From: Ruminiclostridium sp.
GTDB lineage: Bacteria; Bacillota; Clostridia; Oscillospirales; Ruminococcaceae
NCBI GenBank assembly: GCA_017624025.1
Contig: JAGANY010000041.1
Coordinates: forward strand, 1 to 61,777
Direction of reading: 5' to 3'
Length of the DNA: 61,777 nt
Positions 15,914 through 24,072 of this stretch are shown piece after piece (within the stretch, counting starts at the first letter, position 1; the number at the start of each line of letters is the position of its first letter). A model generated the notes under the pieces. It had not been told where the DNA came from and did no database searches. It saw only the letters and a program-made list of their open reading frames with translations. Position numbers and translations under genes: made by a program.

Positions 15914-15942
15914 ACTATATCATAATTTCAAATCTTTTGCAA
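15914..15942 (-). promoter_or_regulatory. Promoter of the sugar ABC operon
   Basis: TTGCAA (15942-15937), 17 nt, TATAGT (15919-15914), with an extended TGA before the -10. The leader is about 115 nt and contains a CCGG/CCGG hairpin. Confidence 0.7.
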
Positions 15943-15975
15943 GCCTTTTTTTCAAAATTTTTTCCATAGGCGATC

Positions 15976-15989
15976 AGAAAACGTTTTCA
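15976..15989. promoter_or_regulatory. cre-like site upstream of the sugar ABC promoter
   Basis: On the minus strand it reads TGAAAACGTTTTCT, one mismatch from the CcpA consensus TGWAANCGNTNWCA. It lies about 34 nt upstream of the -35, a position where CcpA or a LacI-type regulator can act. Confidence 0.5.
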
Positions 15990-16236
15990 TTCAACAGATT
16001 TTTTTGTGATTTTGGTTAAAATCACGAAGCTTTGAATTTGTTTTTTCCACTTTTCAACCGATTTGTTTTGATTTTAAAATTTCCTTTTAAAATCGCTTTT
16101 TTCTGTTGATTTTTTTTCTTAAAAAGCTTATTGTTTTCTCGTTTTTTCAACAATATGCAAATTTTATGTTGAAAACTCTTTGGTTAAATTGCCGAAAAAG
16201 TTTTTCTTGAGTTTGTAATCGTTATTTTTGCGTATT

Positions 16237-16250
16237 TGTAAGCGTTTTCA
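16237..16250. promoter_or_regulatory. Consensus cre-like site
   Basis: TGTAAGCGTTTTCA matches TGWAANCGNTNWCA at all defined positions. It lies between the divergent sugar ABC and purE promoters, about 170 nt from the latter. Confidence 0.5.
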
Positions 16251-16290
16251 AAAAATATGTACCTAAAAAGTAACTTATTTCTCGTTTATA

Positions 16291-16356
16291 TTTACTTAAA
16301 TACTCTTAAAATTGGCTAAATTTGTGCAAATTTTAGTTATTTTTGCCCTTTTGTGC
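16291..16356. promoter_or_regulatory. Candidate operator TTTA-CT-TAAA (site B)
   Basis: TATTTA-CT-TAAATA is a perfect inverted repeat around 16290-16301. TTGTGC follows at 16322-16327 and 16351-16356. Same arrangement as sites A and C. Confidence 0.45.
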
Positions 16357-16420
16357 AATATAAACTTTTTTAAAGGTATATTATTATAAAAAACTGGTTA
16401 AAAAATTTTTACGAAAAAGC

Positions 16421-16449
16421 TTGAATTTGCGTATAAAATATAGTAGAAT
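16421..16449 (+). promoter_or_regulatory. Promoter of the purine operon
   Basis: TTGAAT (16421-16426), 17 nt, TAGAAT (16444-16449). Predicted start near 16456, giving a leader of about 190 nt before purE. Confidence 0.65.
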
Positions 16450-16516
16450 ATAAGTGTACTTTTTATATCACTTTTACTGTCTATTATTAATAGTATATTA
16501 TGCGAGGTGTTCCGTT

Positions 16517-16618
16517 ATGTCATATATATCACACTCACATTATGAATATTCTTACATAAGACAGGATAATTGTAACCAGAATGGCTGTACGTTTCCGCAC
16601 AGCTGTTTATTTTTTTGA
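16517..16618 (+). CDS. Short leader ORF upstream of purE (33 residues)
   Basis: An ATG at 16517 has GAGGTG 7 nt upstream, a good ribosome binding site. The frame encodes 33 residues (MSYISHSHYEYSYIRQ, then DNCNQNGCTFPHSCLFF) and ends TGA at 16618. It is rich in Tyr, Ser, His and has three Cys. The last third of the ORF is the terminator hairpin itself, so translation and termination would compete. It could be an attenuator peptide for the purine operon or a genuine small protein whose terminator overlaps its stop. I know no homologue. Confidence 0.5.
   Translation: MSYISHSHYEYSYIRQDNCNQNGCTFPHSCLFF
16583..16616 (+). terminator. Terminator hairpin in the purE leader
   Basis: GCTGT-A-CG/CG-C-ACAGC with a TTTC loop (16584-16603) is followed by TTTATTTTTTT. 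It ends 31 nt before the purE ATG, leaving no room for another promoter, so purE must be reached by read-through. This implies regulated attenuation. Confidence 0.7.
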
Positions 16619-16647
16619 AACTAATATGGAAAGGATTGGATAAAAGT

Positions 16648-17148
16648 ATGAAAAAAGTTGGAATCGTTATGGGAAGCGACAGCGACTTTCCCGTTGTAAG
16701 AAAAGCAGCAGAGGCTTGTGCTGAATTCGGTGTTCCTTTTGAGCTCCATGTTATGTCTGCACACCGTTCTCCTGCTGAAGCGGCTGAATTTGCAAAGAAT
16801 GCACGCAAAAACGGCTTCGGTGTATTAATCGGTGCAGCAGGTATGGCTGCTCATCTTGCCGGTGCTCTCGCCGCAAATACAACTCTCCCCGTAATCGCTT
16901 TACCCGTAAAAGCAAAGGTTCTCGACGGAATGGACTCTCTCCTTTCCTCTGTTATGATGCCTCCCGGGGTTCCTGTTGCCTGTGTAGGAATCGACTGTGC
17001 AGCCAACGCCGGATACCTCGCTGTTCAGATTCTTTCCGTAAGCGACGATGAGCTTGCTGAAAAATACGCACAGTTCAAGGAAAAACAGCATAAGAAAAAC
17101 CTTGACGCTGAAGCAAAGATGCAGGAAACTGCTAAAGAAATAAAGTAA
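16648..17148 (+). CDS. purE: N5-carboxyaminoimidazole ribonucleotide mutase PurE (class I)
   Basis: The 166-residue product begins MKKVGIVMGSDSDFPVVRKA and has MSAHRSPAEAAEFA, the PurE substrate-binding loops, plus a short charged C-terminal tail. It interconverts N5-CAIR and CAIR in de novo purine synthesis. The ATG at 16648 is used; an upstream in-frame extension would overlap the terminator. It is the first enzyme gene of a long purine operon. Confidence 0.95.
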   Translation: MKKVGIVMGSDSDFPVVRKAAEACAEFGVPFELHVMSAHRSPAEAAEFAKNARKNGFGVLIGAAGMAAHLAGALAANTTLPVIALPVKAKVLDGMDSLLSSVMMPPGVPVACVGIDCAANAGYLAVQILSVSDDELAEKYAQFKEKQHKKNLDAEAKMQETAKEIK

Positions 17149-17174
17149 CCTAACAGAAGAAAGGAAAAATTATT

Positions 17175-18599
17175 ATGGGCGGTTTTTTCGGAGCAGCATC
17201 TAAAAATGACTGCGTAACCGACGTATTCTTCGGAACAGATTTCCACTCTCATCTCGGAACAAAGCGTGGCGGTATGACCGCATATTCCGAAGAGAAGGGA
17301 TTTCAAAGAGCTATTCACAGTATTGAAAATTCTCCGTTCCGTACCAAATTCGAAGGCGACGCTTCGGGTATGGAAGGAAAGCTTTGTATCGGTTGTATAA
17401 GCGACAGCGACCCACAGCCAATACTTGTACGCTCGAAATTCGGTATTTACGGAATTTGTAACATCGGTATCATCAACAACTACGAGGAGCTCGCAAACGA
17501 GCTTTTAAATACTGACTTTTCAAACTTTGAGACCATGAGCAGCGGTATGGTTAATTCAAGCTCGCTTATCGGTACTCTTATTGCACAGAAGCCGACGCTT
17601 GTTGAAGGCATTCGATATGCACAGGAAAAAATAACAGGAACATTATCTCTCGCTCTCCTCACAAAGGATGGCATAATTCTCGCAAGAGACAAGTGCGGCA
17701 GACTTCCGATAATCATAGGAAAACGTGATGATGGATATTGCTTTTCACTCGAATCCTTCGCTTTCCAGAAGCTCGGATATTCGACCTTCAAGGAGCTTGA
17801 GGCAGGCGAGATAGTTATGCTTACTCCTGACAGCTGTGAAATCCTTGCCGAAGGAAGCGGTAATTGTAAAAAAGTATGTTCCTTCCTCTGGACATATTAC
17901 GGTTATCCCAATGCTGTTTATGAGGGCGTTACCGTAGAAACGATGAGAACACGCAACGGTCAGATTATGGCGGAAATCGATATGGAAAACGGTACCCTCC
18001 CCGACGTTGACTATGTTTGCGGAGTTCCCGACTCGGGCATCCCCCACGCTATAGGATATTCAAACCGAAGCGGTATTCCTTTCGCAAGACCTTTTGTAAA
18101 ATATACACCAACCTGGGCAAGAAGCTTTATGCCCCAGAATCAGAATATGCGTAACCACGTAGCAAAAATGAAGCTTATCCCCGTTCACGAGCTTATTGAA
18201 GGAAAGAAGCTTCTTTTCGTTGACGACAGCATCGTTCGCGGCACTCAGATGAGAGAAACCGTAGAATTCCTCTATGAGAACGGTGCAAAGGAGGTACATA
18301 TGCGTTCGGCTTGTCCTCCTATAATGTACGGCTGTAAGTATCTTAACTTCTCTCGCGGAAATTCCGACCTCGACCTTATCGCAAGACAGATAATTCACGA
18401 AAAGGAAGGGGAAAAGGGTGTTGAATTCATTCTCGAATACTCCAACTCCCGTACCGAACGAGGAAAATATCTCCGTGATGAGATATGCCGCCGCTTAAAG
18501 CTCACATCCCTTGAATTCCAGTCTCTCGAAGGTACCGTAAGAGCAATAGGTCTCCCCGAATCCGACCTCTGCACTTACTGCTGGACAGGCAAACAGTAA
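17175..18599 (+). CDS. PurF-like phosphoribosyltransferase with a degenerate glutaminase domain
   Basis: The 474-residue protein has the PurF architecture. Its PRPP loop is intact (LLFVDDSIVRGTQMRETVE, about residue 350) and cysteines matching the 4Fe-4S ligands are kept (KKVCSF, YGCKYL, DLCTYCWTGK at the end). The N-terminus is MGGFFGA where PurF needs a catalytic Cys1 (CGxFG). The RY-T and HNGN glutamine-binding motifs are also replaced (IGCISDSDPQPI, CNIGIINNYEE). It could make phosphoribosylamine from ammonia, need a partner, or have a regulatory role. It lies between purE and purM. Confidence 0.85.
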   Translation: MGGFFGAASKNDCVTDVFFGTDFHSHLGTKRGGMTAYSEEKGFQRAIHSIENSPFRTKFEGDASGMEGKLCIGCISDSDPQPILVRSKFGIYGICNIGIINNYEELANELLNTDFSNFETMSSGMVNSSSLIGTLIAQKPTLVEGIRYAQEKITGTLSLALLTKDGIILARDKCGRLPIIIGKRDDGYCFSLESFAFQKLGYSTFKELEAGEIVMLTPDSCEILAEGSGNCKKVCSFLWTYYGYPNAVYEGVTVETMRTRNGQIMAEIDMENGTLPDVDYVCGVPDSGIPHAIGYSNRSGIPFARPFVKYTPTWARSFMPQNQNMRNHVAKMKLIPVHELIEGKKLLFVDDSIVRGTQMRETVEFLYENGAKEVHMRSACPPIMYGCKYLNFSRGNSDLDLIARQIIHEKEGEKGVEFILEYSNSRTERGKYLRDEICRRLKLTSLEFQSLEGTVRAIGLPESDLCTYCWTGKQ

Positions 18600-18629
18600 A
18601 AATATCCAAAAACAGAAAGGATTTTAATT

Positions 18630-19667
18630 ATGAAAAACAGTTTTTCCGAAAGCTATAAGGCAGCAGGCGTTGACGTAACTGCCGGCTATGAATCCGTTAA
18701 GCTTATGAAGAAGCACGTTGAACGCACAAATATCCCCGGTGTTATGGACGGTATCGGCGGTTTCGGCGGCCTCTTCGCACTTGATTTAAAGGGTATCGAA
18801 GAACCCGTACTCGTTTCCGGCACAGACGGCGTAGGCACAAAGCTCAAGCTTTCTATGCTCCTCGATAAGCACGATACTATCGGTATAGACGCTGTTGCTA
18901 TGTGTGTAAACGACATTATCTGCTGTGGTGCAAAGCCCCTTTTCTTCCTCGACTATATTGCTTGCGGAAGAAACTATCCCGAAAAGATTGCTGAAATCGT
19001 AAGCGGTGTTGCTGAAGGCTGTGTACAGTCCGGCTGTGCTCTTATCGGCGGCGAAACTGCTGAACACCCCGGTATGATGCCCGATGATGAATACGATATT
19101 GCCGGCTACTGCACAGGCGTTGTAGATAAAAAGAAGATTATCGACAACAACACTGTTGCTGATGGCGACGCTATTATCGGTCTCGCTTCTACAGGCGTTC
19201 ACTCCAACGGCTTCTCCCTCGTAAGAAAGGTATTTGACATCACAAATAAGGAAGTTCTTATGGAAGTTCTCCCCGACGGAAGAACCTTAGGCGAAGCTCT
19301 TCTCGCTCCTACAAAGATTTATGTAAAGGCTGTGCTTGCTCTTCTCGAAAAGGTACAGGTAAAGGCTATCAGCCACATCACAGGCGGCGGCTTCAACGAA
19401 AATATCCCACGTTCACTCCCCGACGGAAAGACTGCTAAAATCAAGAAAGACAGCTACGAAATCCCCTATATCTTCAAGCTTTTACAGGAACGTGGAAACG
19501 TAAACGAACACGATATGTACAACACATTCAATATGGGTATCGGTATGTCTATTGTAATCCCTAAGGAGAATGTTGCTGAAGCTATCGCTCTTATGAAAGA
19601 ATTCGATATTCCTGCTTACGAAATCGGCGAAATCGTAAACGGCGACGAAGGAATCATCATCGAATAA
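18630..19667 (+). CDS. purM: Phosphoribosylformylglycinamidine cyclo-ligase PurM
   Basis: The 345-residue product has PurM hallmarks: GVDVTAGYESVKLMK at the N-terminus, GTDGVGTKLKLS, DYIACGRNYPEKIAEIV, GCALIGGETAEHPGM and HITGGGFNENIPR. It converts FGAM to AIR with ATP. It follows purF-like by 30 nt and its stop overlaps the start of the next gene (TAATG), indicating translational coupling. Confidence 0.97.
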   Translation: MKNSFSESYKAAGVDVTAGYESVKLMKKHVERTNIPGVMDGIGGFGGLFALDLKGIEEPVLVSGTDGVGTKLKLSMLLDKHDTIGIDAVAMCVNDIICCGAKPLFFLDYIACGRNYPEKIAEIVSGVAEGCVQSGCALIGGETAEHPGMMPDDEYDIAGYCTGVVDKKKIIDNNTVADGDAIIGLASTGVHSNGFSLVRKVFDITNKEVLMEVLPDGRTLGEALLAPTKIYVKAVLALLEKVQVKAISHITGGGFNENIPRSLPDGKTAKIKKDSYEIPYIFKLLQERGNVNEHDMYNTFNMGIGMSIVIPKENVAEAIALMKEFDIPAYEIGEIVNGDEGIIIE

Positions 19668-20197
19668 TGGGTTTCTTCGATTTATTCAGAAAAAAGCCTG
19701 CCCTCGATACAAGCAGACTCGTTATAAATCTTACAGAAAACGGACTTGATGTAAACGGAACAAAAATAAAGCTGCCTTGCAATATAGACGCATTGAAATA
19801 CCTTTTCGGCACGCCCCGTAAAACCGTTCATCCTCCCGTTTTCGATAATGTAAAAACTTATAATTATACCTGGGATAAAATCGGCATCTACTGCTACAGC
19901 AAGGGCGGTACGATAGTACATAATATCTCCGTAAGAATGAACGGTGAGCAGGACCTTTCCTATTCTCCCTCCTCTCTTTTTGAAGGTTTTTATACCATAA
20001 ACGGCGAAAATTGGTTCGATGTGATGAAAAACGGCGAAACAGAGTGGCTGGAAGACGAAGGCTTTAAGATTCCGGTTTTCAAGCGTGTTGTACTCGGAAG
20101 CTACTCAGCTATAAGCGAATTTACCAACGAAGATACTTCCGACGGAACCGCAAAATGTTCCGAAGACCTTAAGAATATCGAAATCGATATAAAATAA
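19667..20197 (+). CDS. Conserved protein of unknown function in the purine operon
   Basis: The 176-residue cytoplasmic protein starts MGFFDLFRKKPALDTSRL and continues with a beta-rich body (VINLTENGLDVNGTKIKLP, then TPRKT, NYTWDKIGIYCYSKGGTIVHNISVRM). I do not recognise a function; the layout resembles small Firmicutes/Bacteroidetes proteins tied to housekeeping operons. It is translationally coupled to purM and precedes purN by 10 nt, so it is expressed with purine synthesis. Confidence 0.75.
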   Translation: MGFFDLFRKKPALDTSRLVINLTENGLDVNGTKIKLPCNIDALKYLFGTPRKTVHPPVFDNVKTYNYTWDKIGIYCYSKGGTIVHNISVRMNGEQDLSYSPSSLFEGFYTINGENWFDVMKNGETEWLEDEGFKIPVFKRVVLGSYSAISEFTNEDTSDGTAKCSEDLKNIEIDIK

Positions 20198-20207
20198 CGG
20201 AGGACTT

Positions 20208-20834
20208 ATGAAGAATATTGTTGTTCTTGTTTCCGGCGGCGGAACAAATTTACAGGCTCTTATCGACGCTGAAAAACGAGGCGAGCTCGGAAACGGCAAA
20301 ATTACCTGTGTTATTGCCTCCAAGGCTGACGCATACGCTCTCGAAAGAGCAAAGAATAACGGCATAAAGACAGTAACCCTCGTACGCAAGGACTACCCCG
20401 ACGTTACCGCTTACAGCAAGGCTATGACCGAAGTATTAAAAGCGGAAAATGCCGACCTCGTTGTGTATGCAGGCTTTATGACTATTCTTGATGAACAGGT
20501 ATGCAGTGCATTCCCTTATAAAATGATGAATGTACATCCTGCACTTATCCCCTCCTTCTGTGGAAAAGGCTTTTACGGGCTCCACGTTCACGAGGCTGCT
20601 CTCGAAAAGGGCGTTAAGTTAAGCGGTGCAACCGTACATTTTGTAACTGAAGAATGCGACGGCGGTCCTATAATATTACAAAAAGCCGTTGAGGTTAAAA
20701 ACGGCGACACTCCCGAAACTCTCCAGAAAAGAATTATGGAGGAAGCCGAATGGAAGATTCTTCCGAAGGCAGTACAGCTGTTCTGTGACGATAAAATCAC
20801 AGTTAAGGACGGAAAGGCTGTAATAAATGAATGA
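20208..20834 (+). CDS. purN: Phosphoribosylglycinamide formyltransferase PurN
   Basis: The 208-residue protein starts MKNIVVLVSGGGTNLQALIDA and keeps catalytic MNVHPALIPSF (Asn, His) and ECDGGPII (Asp). It transfers formyl from 10-formyl-THF to GAR. GGAGG lies 5 nt upstream of the ATG. Its end overlaps the following methyltransferase by 8 nt. Confidence 0.97.
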   Translation: MKNIVVLVSGGGTNLQALIDAEKRGELGNGKITCVIASKADAYALERAKNNGIKTVTLVRKDYPDVTAYSKAMTEVLKAENADLVVYAGFMTILDEQVCSAFPYKMMNVHPALIPSFCGKGFYGLHVHEAALEKGVKLSGATVHFVTEECDGGPIILQKAVEVKNGDTPETLQKRIMEEAEWKILPKAVQLFCDDKITVKDGKAVINE

Positions 20835-21594
20835 AGAACGGTTCACCGGTAAAGCTGATAACTACGACAAATACAGACCTTCGTATCCCGACGGACTTAT
20901 AAGATATCTTTACGGGATGACCCATTTACGCGAATATAATGCCGAAAACGTCATAGATATCGGTGCAGGAACAGGCAAGCTTACTGCTTGTCTTGCAACA
21001 AAGCCCTGGAAAATAACAGCGGTTGAGCCTAACGGAGATATGCTTGAAAAGCTTAAGCGGAATTTCCCCGATATTACAATAGTCAAGGCTTCAGCCGAAA
21101 ACACAGGTCTTCCCGATAATTCTGCTGACCTTATCACCGTTGCACAGGCTTTTCACTGGTTTGAAAAGGATAAATTCAAAGCTGAATGCAAACGTCTCCT
21201 AAGAGAGAACGGACGGCTCGCTATTATATGGAACGAACGCTGTCACGAAGGAATTTCTAAGGAACGTGATGAAATATGCTTGAAATTCTGTCCCGCTTAT
21301 CGCTCGGGTCACGTTATTACAGGAACCGAAATCCAGTCCTCTGCAAAAACAGACGATGATTATCTCGTAAACGAATTTTTTGAGAATTGCCTTGTTTTTA
21401 AGACTGAAAACAACATCCCTATGACAATGGAGCATTTCATAGGCGACACATTATCCCGCTCCTATGCACTTTGCGAGTGTGACGAAAACTATAACGAGTT
21501 TATCAAAGCACTCGAAGGTGTATTTAATAAATACGAAAAGGACGGAACCGTAATTCTGCCCTACGTAACATCCTGTTATTTCGGCACACTTTAA
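20827..21594 (+). CDS. Class I SAM-dependent methyltransferase
   Basis: The 255-residue protein contains the SAM-binding motif I (VIDIGAGTGKLTACLA, about residue 40), acidic motif II (ITAVEPNGDML) and the post-motif region NSADLITVAQAFHWFEK. This matches the methyltransferase type 11 family acting on small molecules; the substrate is unknown. It overlaps purN by 8 nt, so it is in the purine operon, but a direct role in purine synthesis is not implied. Confidence 0.88.
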   Translation: MNEERFTGKADNYDKYRPSYPDGLIRYLYGMTHLREYNAENVIDIGAGTGKLTACLATKPWKITAVEPNGDMLEKLKRNFPDITIVKASAENTGLPDNSADLITVAQAFHWFEKDKFKAECKRLLRENGRLAIIWNERCHEGISKERDEICLKFCPAYRSGHVITGTEIQSSAKTDDDYLVNEFFENCLVFKTENNIPMTMEHFIGDTLSRSYALCECDENYNEFIKALEGVFNKYEKDGTVILPYVTSCYFGTL

Positions 21595-21611
21595 GAAAGG
21601 AATGAAACACT

Positions 21612-22334
21612 ATGGAAACAATCGCTTTTGAAAAGGAACTCACAACTCTCCCCTATCACGGAAGAGGAATTATGCTCGGTAAGTCTGCCGACGGAAAGAA
21701 AGCAGTTATCGCTTACTTTATTATGGGAAGAAGCGAAAACAGCCGTAACCGTGTATTCGTAGAAGACGGAAACGGAATCAGAACACAGGCTTTCGACGAA
21801 TCCAAAATGGTTGACCCCCATCTTATTATCTATGCTCCCGTAAGAGTACTCGGCAACAAGACTATCGTTACCAACGGCGACCAGACCGATACAATCTACG
21901 AGCTTATGGATAAGCAGATGACTTTCGAGCAGTCTTTAAGAACAAGAGAATTCGAAGATGACAAGCCCAACTACACACCTCGTATCTCCGGTATTATCCG
22001 CCTCGAAAACGACGGTATGAACTATGCTATGTCTATCTTAAAGAGTGATGACGGAAATCCCGACTGCTGTATCAGAAATACCTACGCTTACAGCAATCCC
22101 GAAAACGGTATCGGCAGATTTATCCATACTTATGCACGTGACGAAGAAAACGGCAGACTCCCCAGCTTCGAAGGCGAACCCAAGAAGGTTATTGTTCCCG
22201 ACCTTGACATCGACGCTTTCACAAAGCTTGTTTGGGAAAACTTAAACGCTGACAATAAGGTTTCTCTCTTCACAAGATATATCGACCTCGAAACAGGCAA
22301 ATTCGAATCCCGCATCGTAAACAAGAACAATTGA
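21612..22334 (+). CDS. purO: IMP cyclohydrolase, PurO type
   Basis: The 240-residue protein (METIAFEKELTTLPYHGRGI..., ...YTPRISGIIRLEN, NPENGIGRFIHTYA) matches the PurO family best known from archaea and also found in Clostridia. It closes FAICAR to IMP, the last purine step, in place of the N-terminal half of the usual bifunctional PurH. The neighbouring gene supplies the transformylase half. GAAAGGAATG precedes the start. Confidence 0.85.
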   Translation: METIAFEKELTTLPYHGRGIMLGKSADGKKAVIAYFIMGRSENSRNRVFVEDGNGIRTQAFDESKMVDPHLIIYAPVRVLGNKTIVTNGDQTDTIYELMDKQMTFEQSLRTREFEDDKPNYTPRISGIIRLENDGMNYAMSILKSDDGNPDCCIRNTYAYSNPENGIGRFIHTYARDEENGRLPSFEGEPKKVIVPDLDIDAFTKLVWENLNADNKVSLFTRYIDLETGKFESRIVNKNN

Positions 22335-22364
22335 TTGCAGGGGCGGATATTATCCGCCCGCAAT
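22334..22364 (+). promoter_or_regulatory. Intercistronic hairpin between purO and the transformylase
   Basis: ATTGC...GCAAT encloses GGGCGGATA/TATCCGCCC. No T-tract follows, so it looks like an mRNA-stability or processing hairpin rather than a terminator. Confidence 0.55.
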
Positions 22365-22395
22365 TCACAATAAAAGCAATGAAAGGATTAAAAAA

Positions 22396-23571
22396 ATGAC
22401 AGAACTCGAACTCAAATACGGCTGTAACCCTAACCAGAAGCCCTCAAGAATATTTATGGAAAACGGCGAGCTTCCTATCGAAGTATTAAACGGCAAGCCC
22501 GGCTATATCAACTTTATGGACGCATTCAACGGCTGGCAGCTCGTAAAGGAATTAAAGAAGGCAACAGGTCTTCCTGCCGCAACATCCTTCAAGCACGTTT
22601 CTCCTGCAGGTGCTGCAGTTGGTCTTCCTCTTTCCAATACATTAAAGAAAATCTACTGGGTAGATGATTTAGGCGAACTCTCCCCCTTAGCTTGTGCTTA
22701 CGCAAGAGCAAGAGGTGCAGACAGAATGTCTTCCTACGGCGACTTTATCGCTCTTTCCGACGAATGTGACGCATGCACAGCAAAGATGATTCAGCGTGAA
22801 GTTTCCGACGGTGTTATCGCTCCCGGTTATACTTCTGAAGCTCTCGAAATCTTAAAGAGCAAGAGAAAGGGTACATACAACATCATCAAGATTGATGAAA
22901 ACTATGTTCCTGCCGCTCTCGAAAGAAAGCAGGTTTACGGTATTACCTTTGAACAGGGCAGAAACGAACTCGTTATCGATGAAAATCTTTTTGCAAATAT
23001 GGTTACAGATAACAAGGAGCTTACCGAATCCGCAAAGATCGACCTTGCTATTGCTCTTATCACATTAAAGTACACACAGTCCAACTCCGTAGCTTATGCT
23101 TGCGGCGGCCAGGCTATCGGTATCGGTGCAGGTCAGCAGTCAAGAATCCATTGCACACGTTTAGCAGGTCAGAAGGCTGACAACTGGTACCTCCGTCAGT
23201 CTCCCCAGGTTCTCGGCTTACAGTTTGTTGACGACATCAGAAGAGCAGACCGTGACAATACTATCGACCTTTACATCGGCGATGACTATATGGACGTTCT
23301 TGCTGAAGGCGAATGGCAGAAATGGTTCAAGGTTAAGCCCGAAGTATTCACACGTGAAGCTAAGCGTGAATGGCTCGATACAATGAAGGGCGTTTCCCTC
23401 GGTTCCGACGCATTCTTCCCCTTCGGCGACAATATCGAAAGAGCTCACAAGAGCGGCGTTGAATTTATCGCACAGCCCGGCGGCTCTATCCGTGATGACA
23501 ACGTTATCGAAACCTGCAACAAGTATGGTATCGCTATGGCGTTTACAGGTATCAGACTTTTCCATCACTGA
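22396..23571 (+). CDS. purH: Stand-alone AICAR transformylase (C-terminal PurH domain)
   Basis: The 391-residue protein begins MTELELKYGCNPNQKPSRIF, a start typical of the AICAR formyltransferase domain, and has the catalytic FKHVSPAGAA (Lys-His). It lacks the MGS-like IMP cyclohydrolase domain that precedes this part in bifunctional PurH. It formylates AICAR with 10-formyl-THF; the PurO just upstream completes IMP formation. The pair is a split replacement of PurH. The RBS is GAAAGGA. Confidence 0.9.
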   Translation: MTELELKYGCNPNQKPSRIFMENGELPIEVLNGKPGYINFMDAFNGWQLVKELKKATGLPAATSFKHVSPAGAAVGLPLSNTLKKIYWVDDLGELSPLACAYARARGADRMSSYGDFIALSDECDACTAKMIQREVSDGVIAPGYTSEALEILKSKRKGTYNIIKIDENYVPAALERKQVYGITFEQGRNELVIDENLFANMVTDNKELTESAKIDLAIALITLKYTQSNSVAYACGGQAIGIGAGQQSRIHCTRLAGQKADNWYLRQSPQVLGLQFVDDIRRADRDNTIDLYIGDDYMDVLAEGEWQKWFKVKPEVFTREAKREWLDTMKGVSLGSDAFFPFGDNIERAHKSGVEFIAQPGGSIRDDNVIETCNKYGIAMAFTGIRLFHH

Positions 23572-23592
23572 TAGATTAAGAAAGGACATATC

Positions 23593-24009
23593 ATGAACAA
23601 GACAAAGCTCGGCATCTCCACAAATCTTTACGCTTTCATTGCGATCTTTGTTACCCTCTGGAGCGGGTTAATTCCCGCTCTTCTCGTTACGGGCTACGCT
23701 TTGATAAAGGAGGAAGATATCTGGCTCAAGAAAACCGTTACTAAGGGTCTCATTGTTGTCCTTTTGTTCTCTCTTGCTACTGCCCTTATCGGTTTCCTGC
23801 CCAATATCATAGACCTTATCAATGATATCTTCAACCTTTGGAGCGGATACTTCGACATCCGCATTTTAAACGCTGTCGCAAGACTTTTCAACACTATCCT
23901 CAACATAGCTGAAAAGGTTATTATGCTTCTTATGGCATTATTCGCTTTAAAAGGAAAATGGTTTAACCTCGGTTTCGTTGATAAATTTATAGTTAAGCAT
24001 TTCGAATAA
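23593..24009 (+). CDS. Small membrane protein of unknown function
   Basis: The 138-residue protein has about three to four hydrophobic helices (residues 13-33, 50-70, 75-95, 105-125) and a layout like DUF4870 membrane proteins, but I see no diagnostic motif. It follows the AICAR transformylase by 21 nt with GAAAGGA. A hairpin (TTCAAGGGTA/TACCCTTGAA, near 24012-24043) separates it from the next gene. Confidence 0.75.
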   Translation: MNKTKLGISTNLYAFIAIFVTLWSGLIPALLVTGYALIKEEDIWLKKTVTKGLIVVLLFSLATALIGFLPNIIDLINDIFNLWSGYFDIRILNAVARLFNTILNIAEKVIMLLMALFALKGKWFNLGFVDKFIVKHFE

Positions 24010-24072
24010 ACTTCAAGGGTATTCCTAAGGGAGTACCCTTGAATAATACAACATTAAAAGGAACGTATAATA

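Noticed and set aside
16456-16648. Purine, ZTP or PRPP riboswitch in the purE leader
   Set aside because: The conserved joining sequences of these classes are not visible. The ORF plus terminator explains the leader better, though a formal search is needed.
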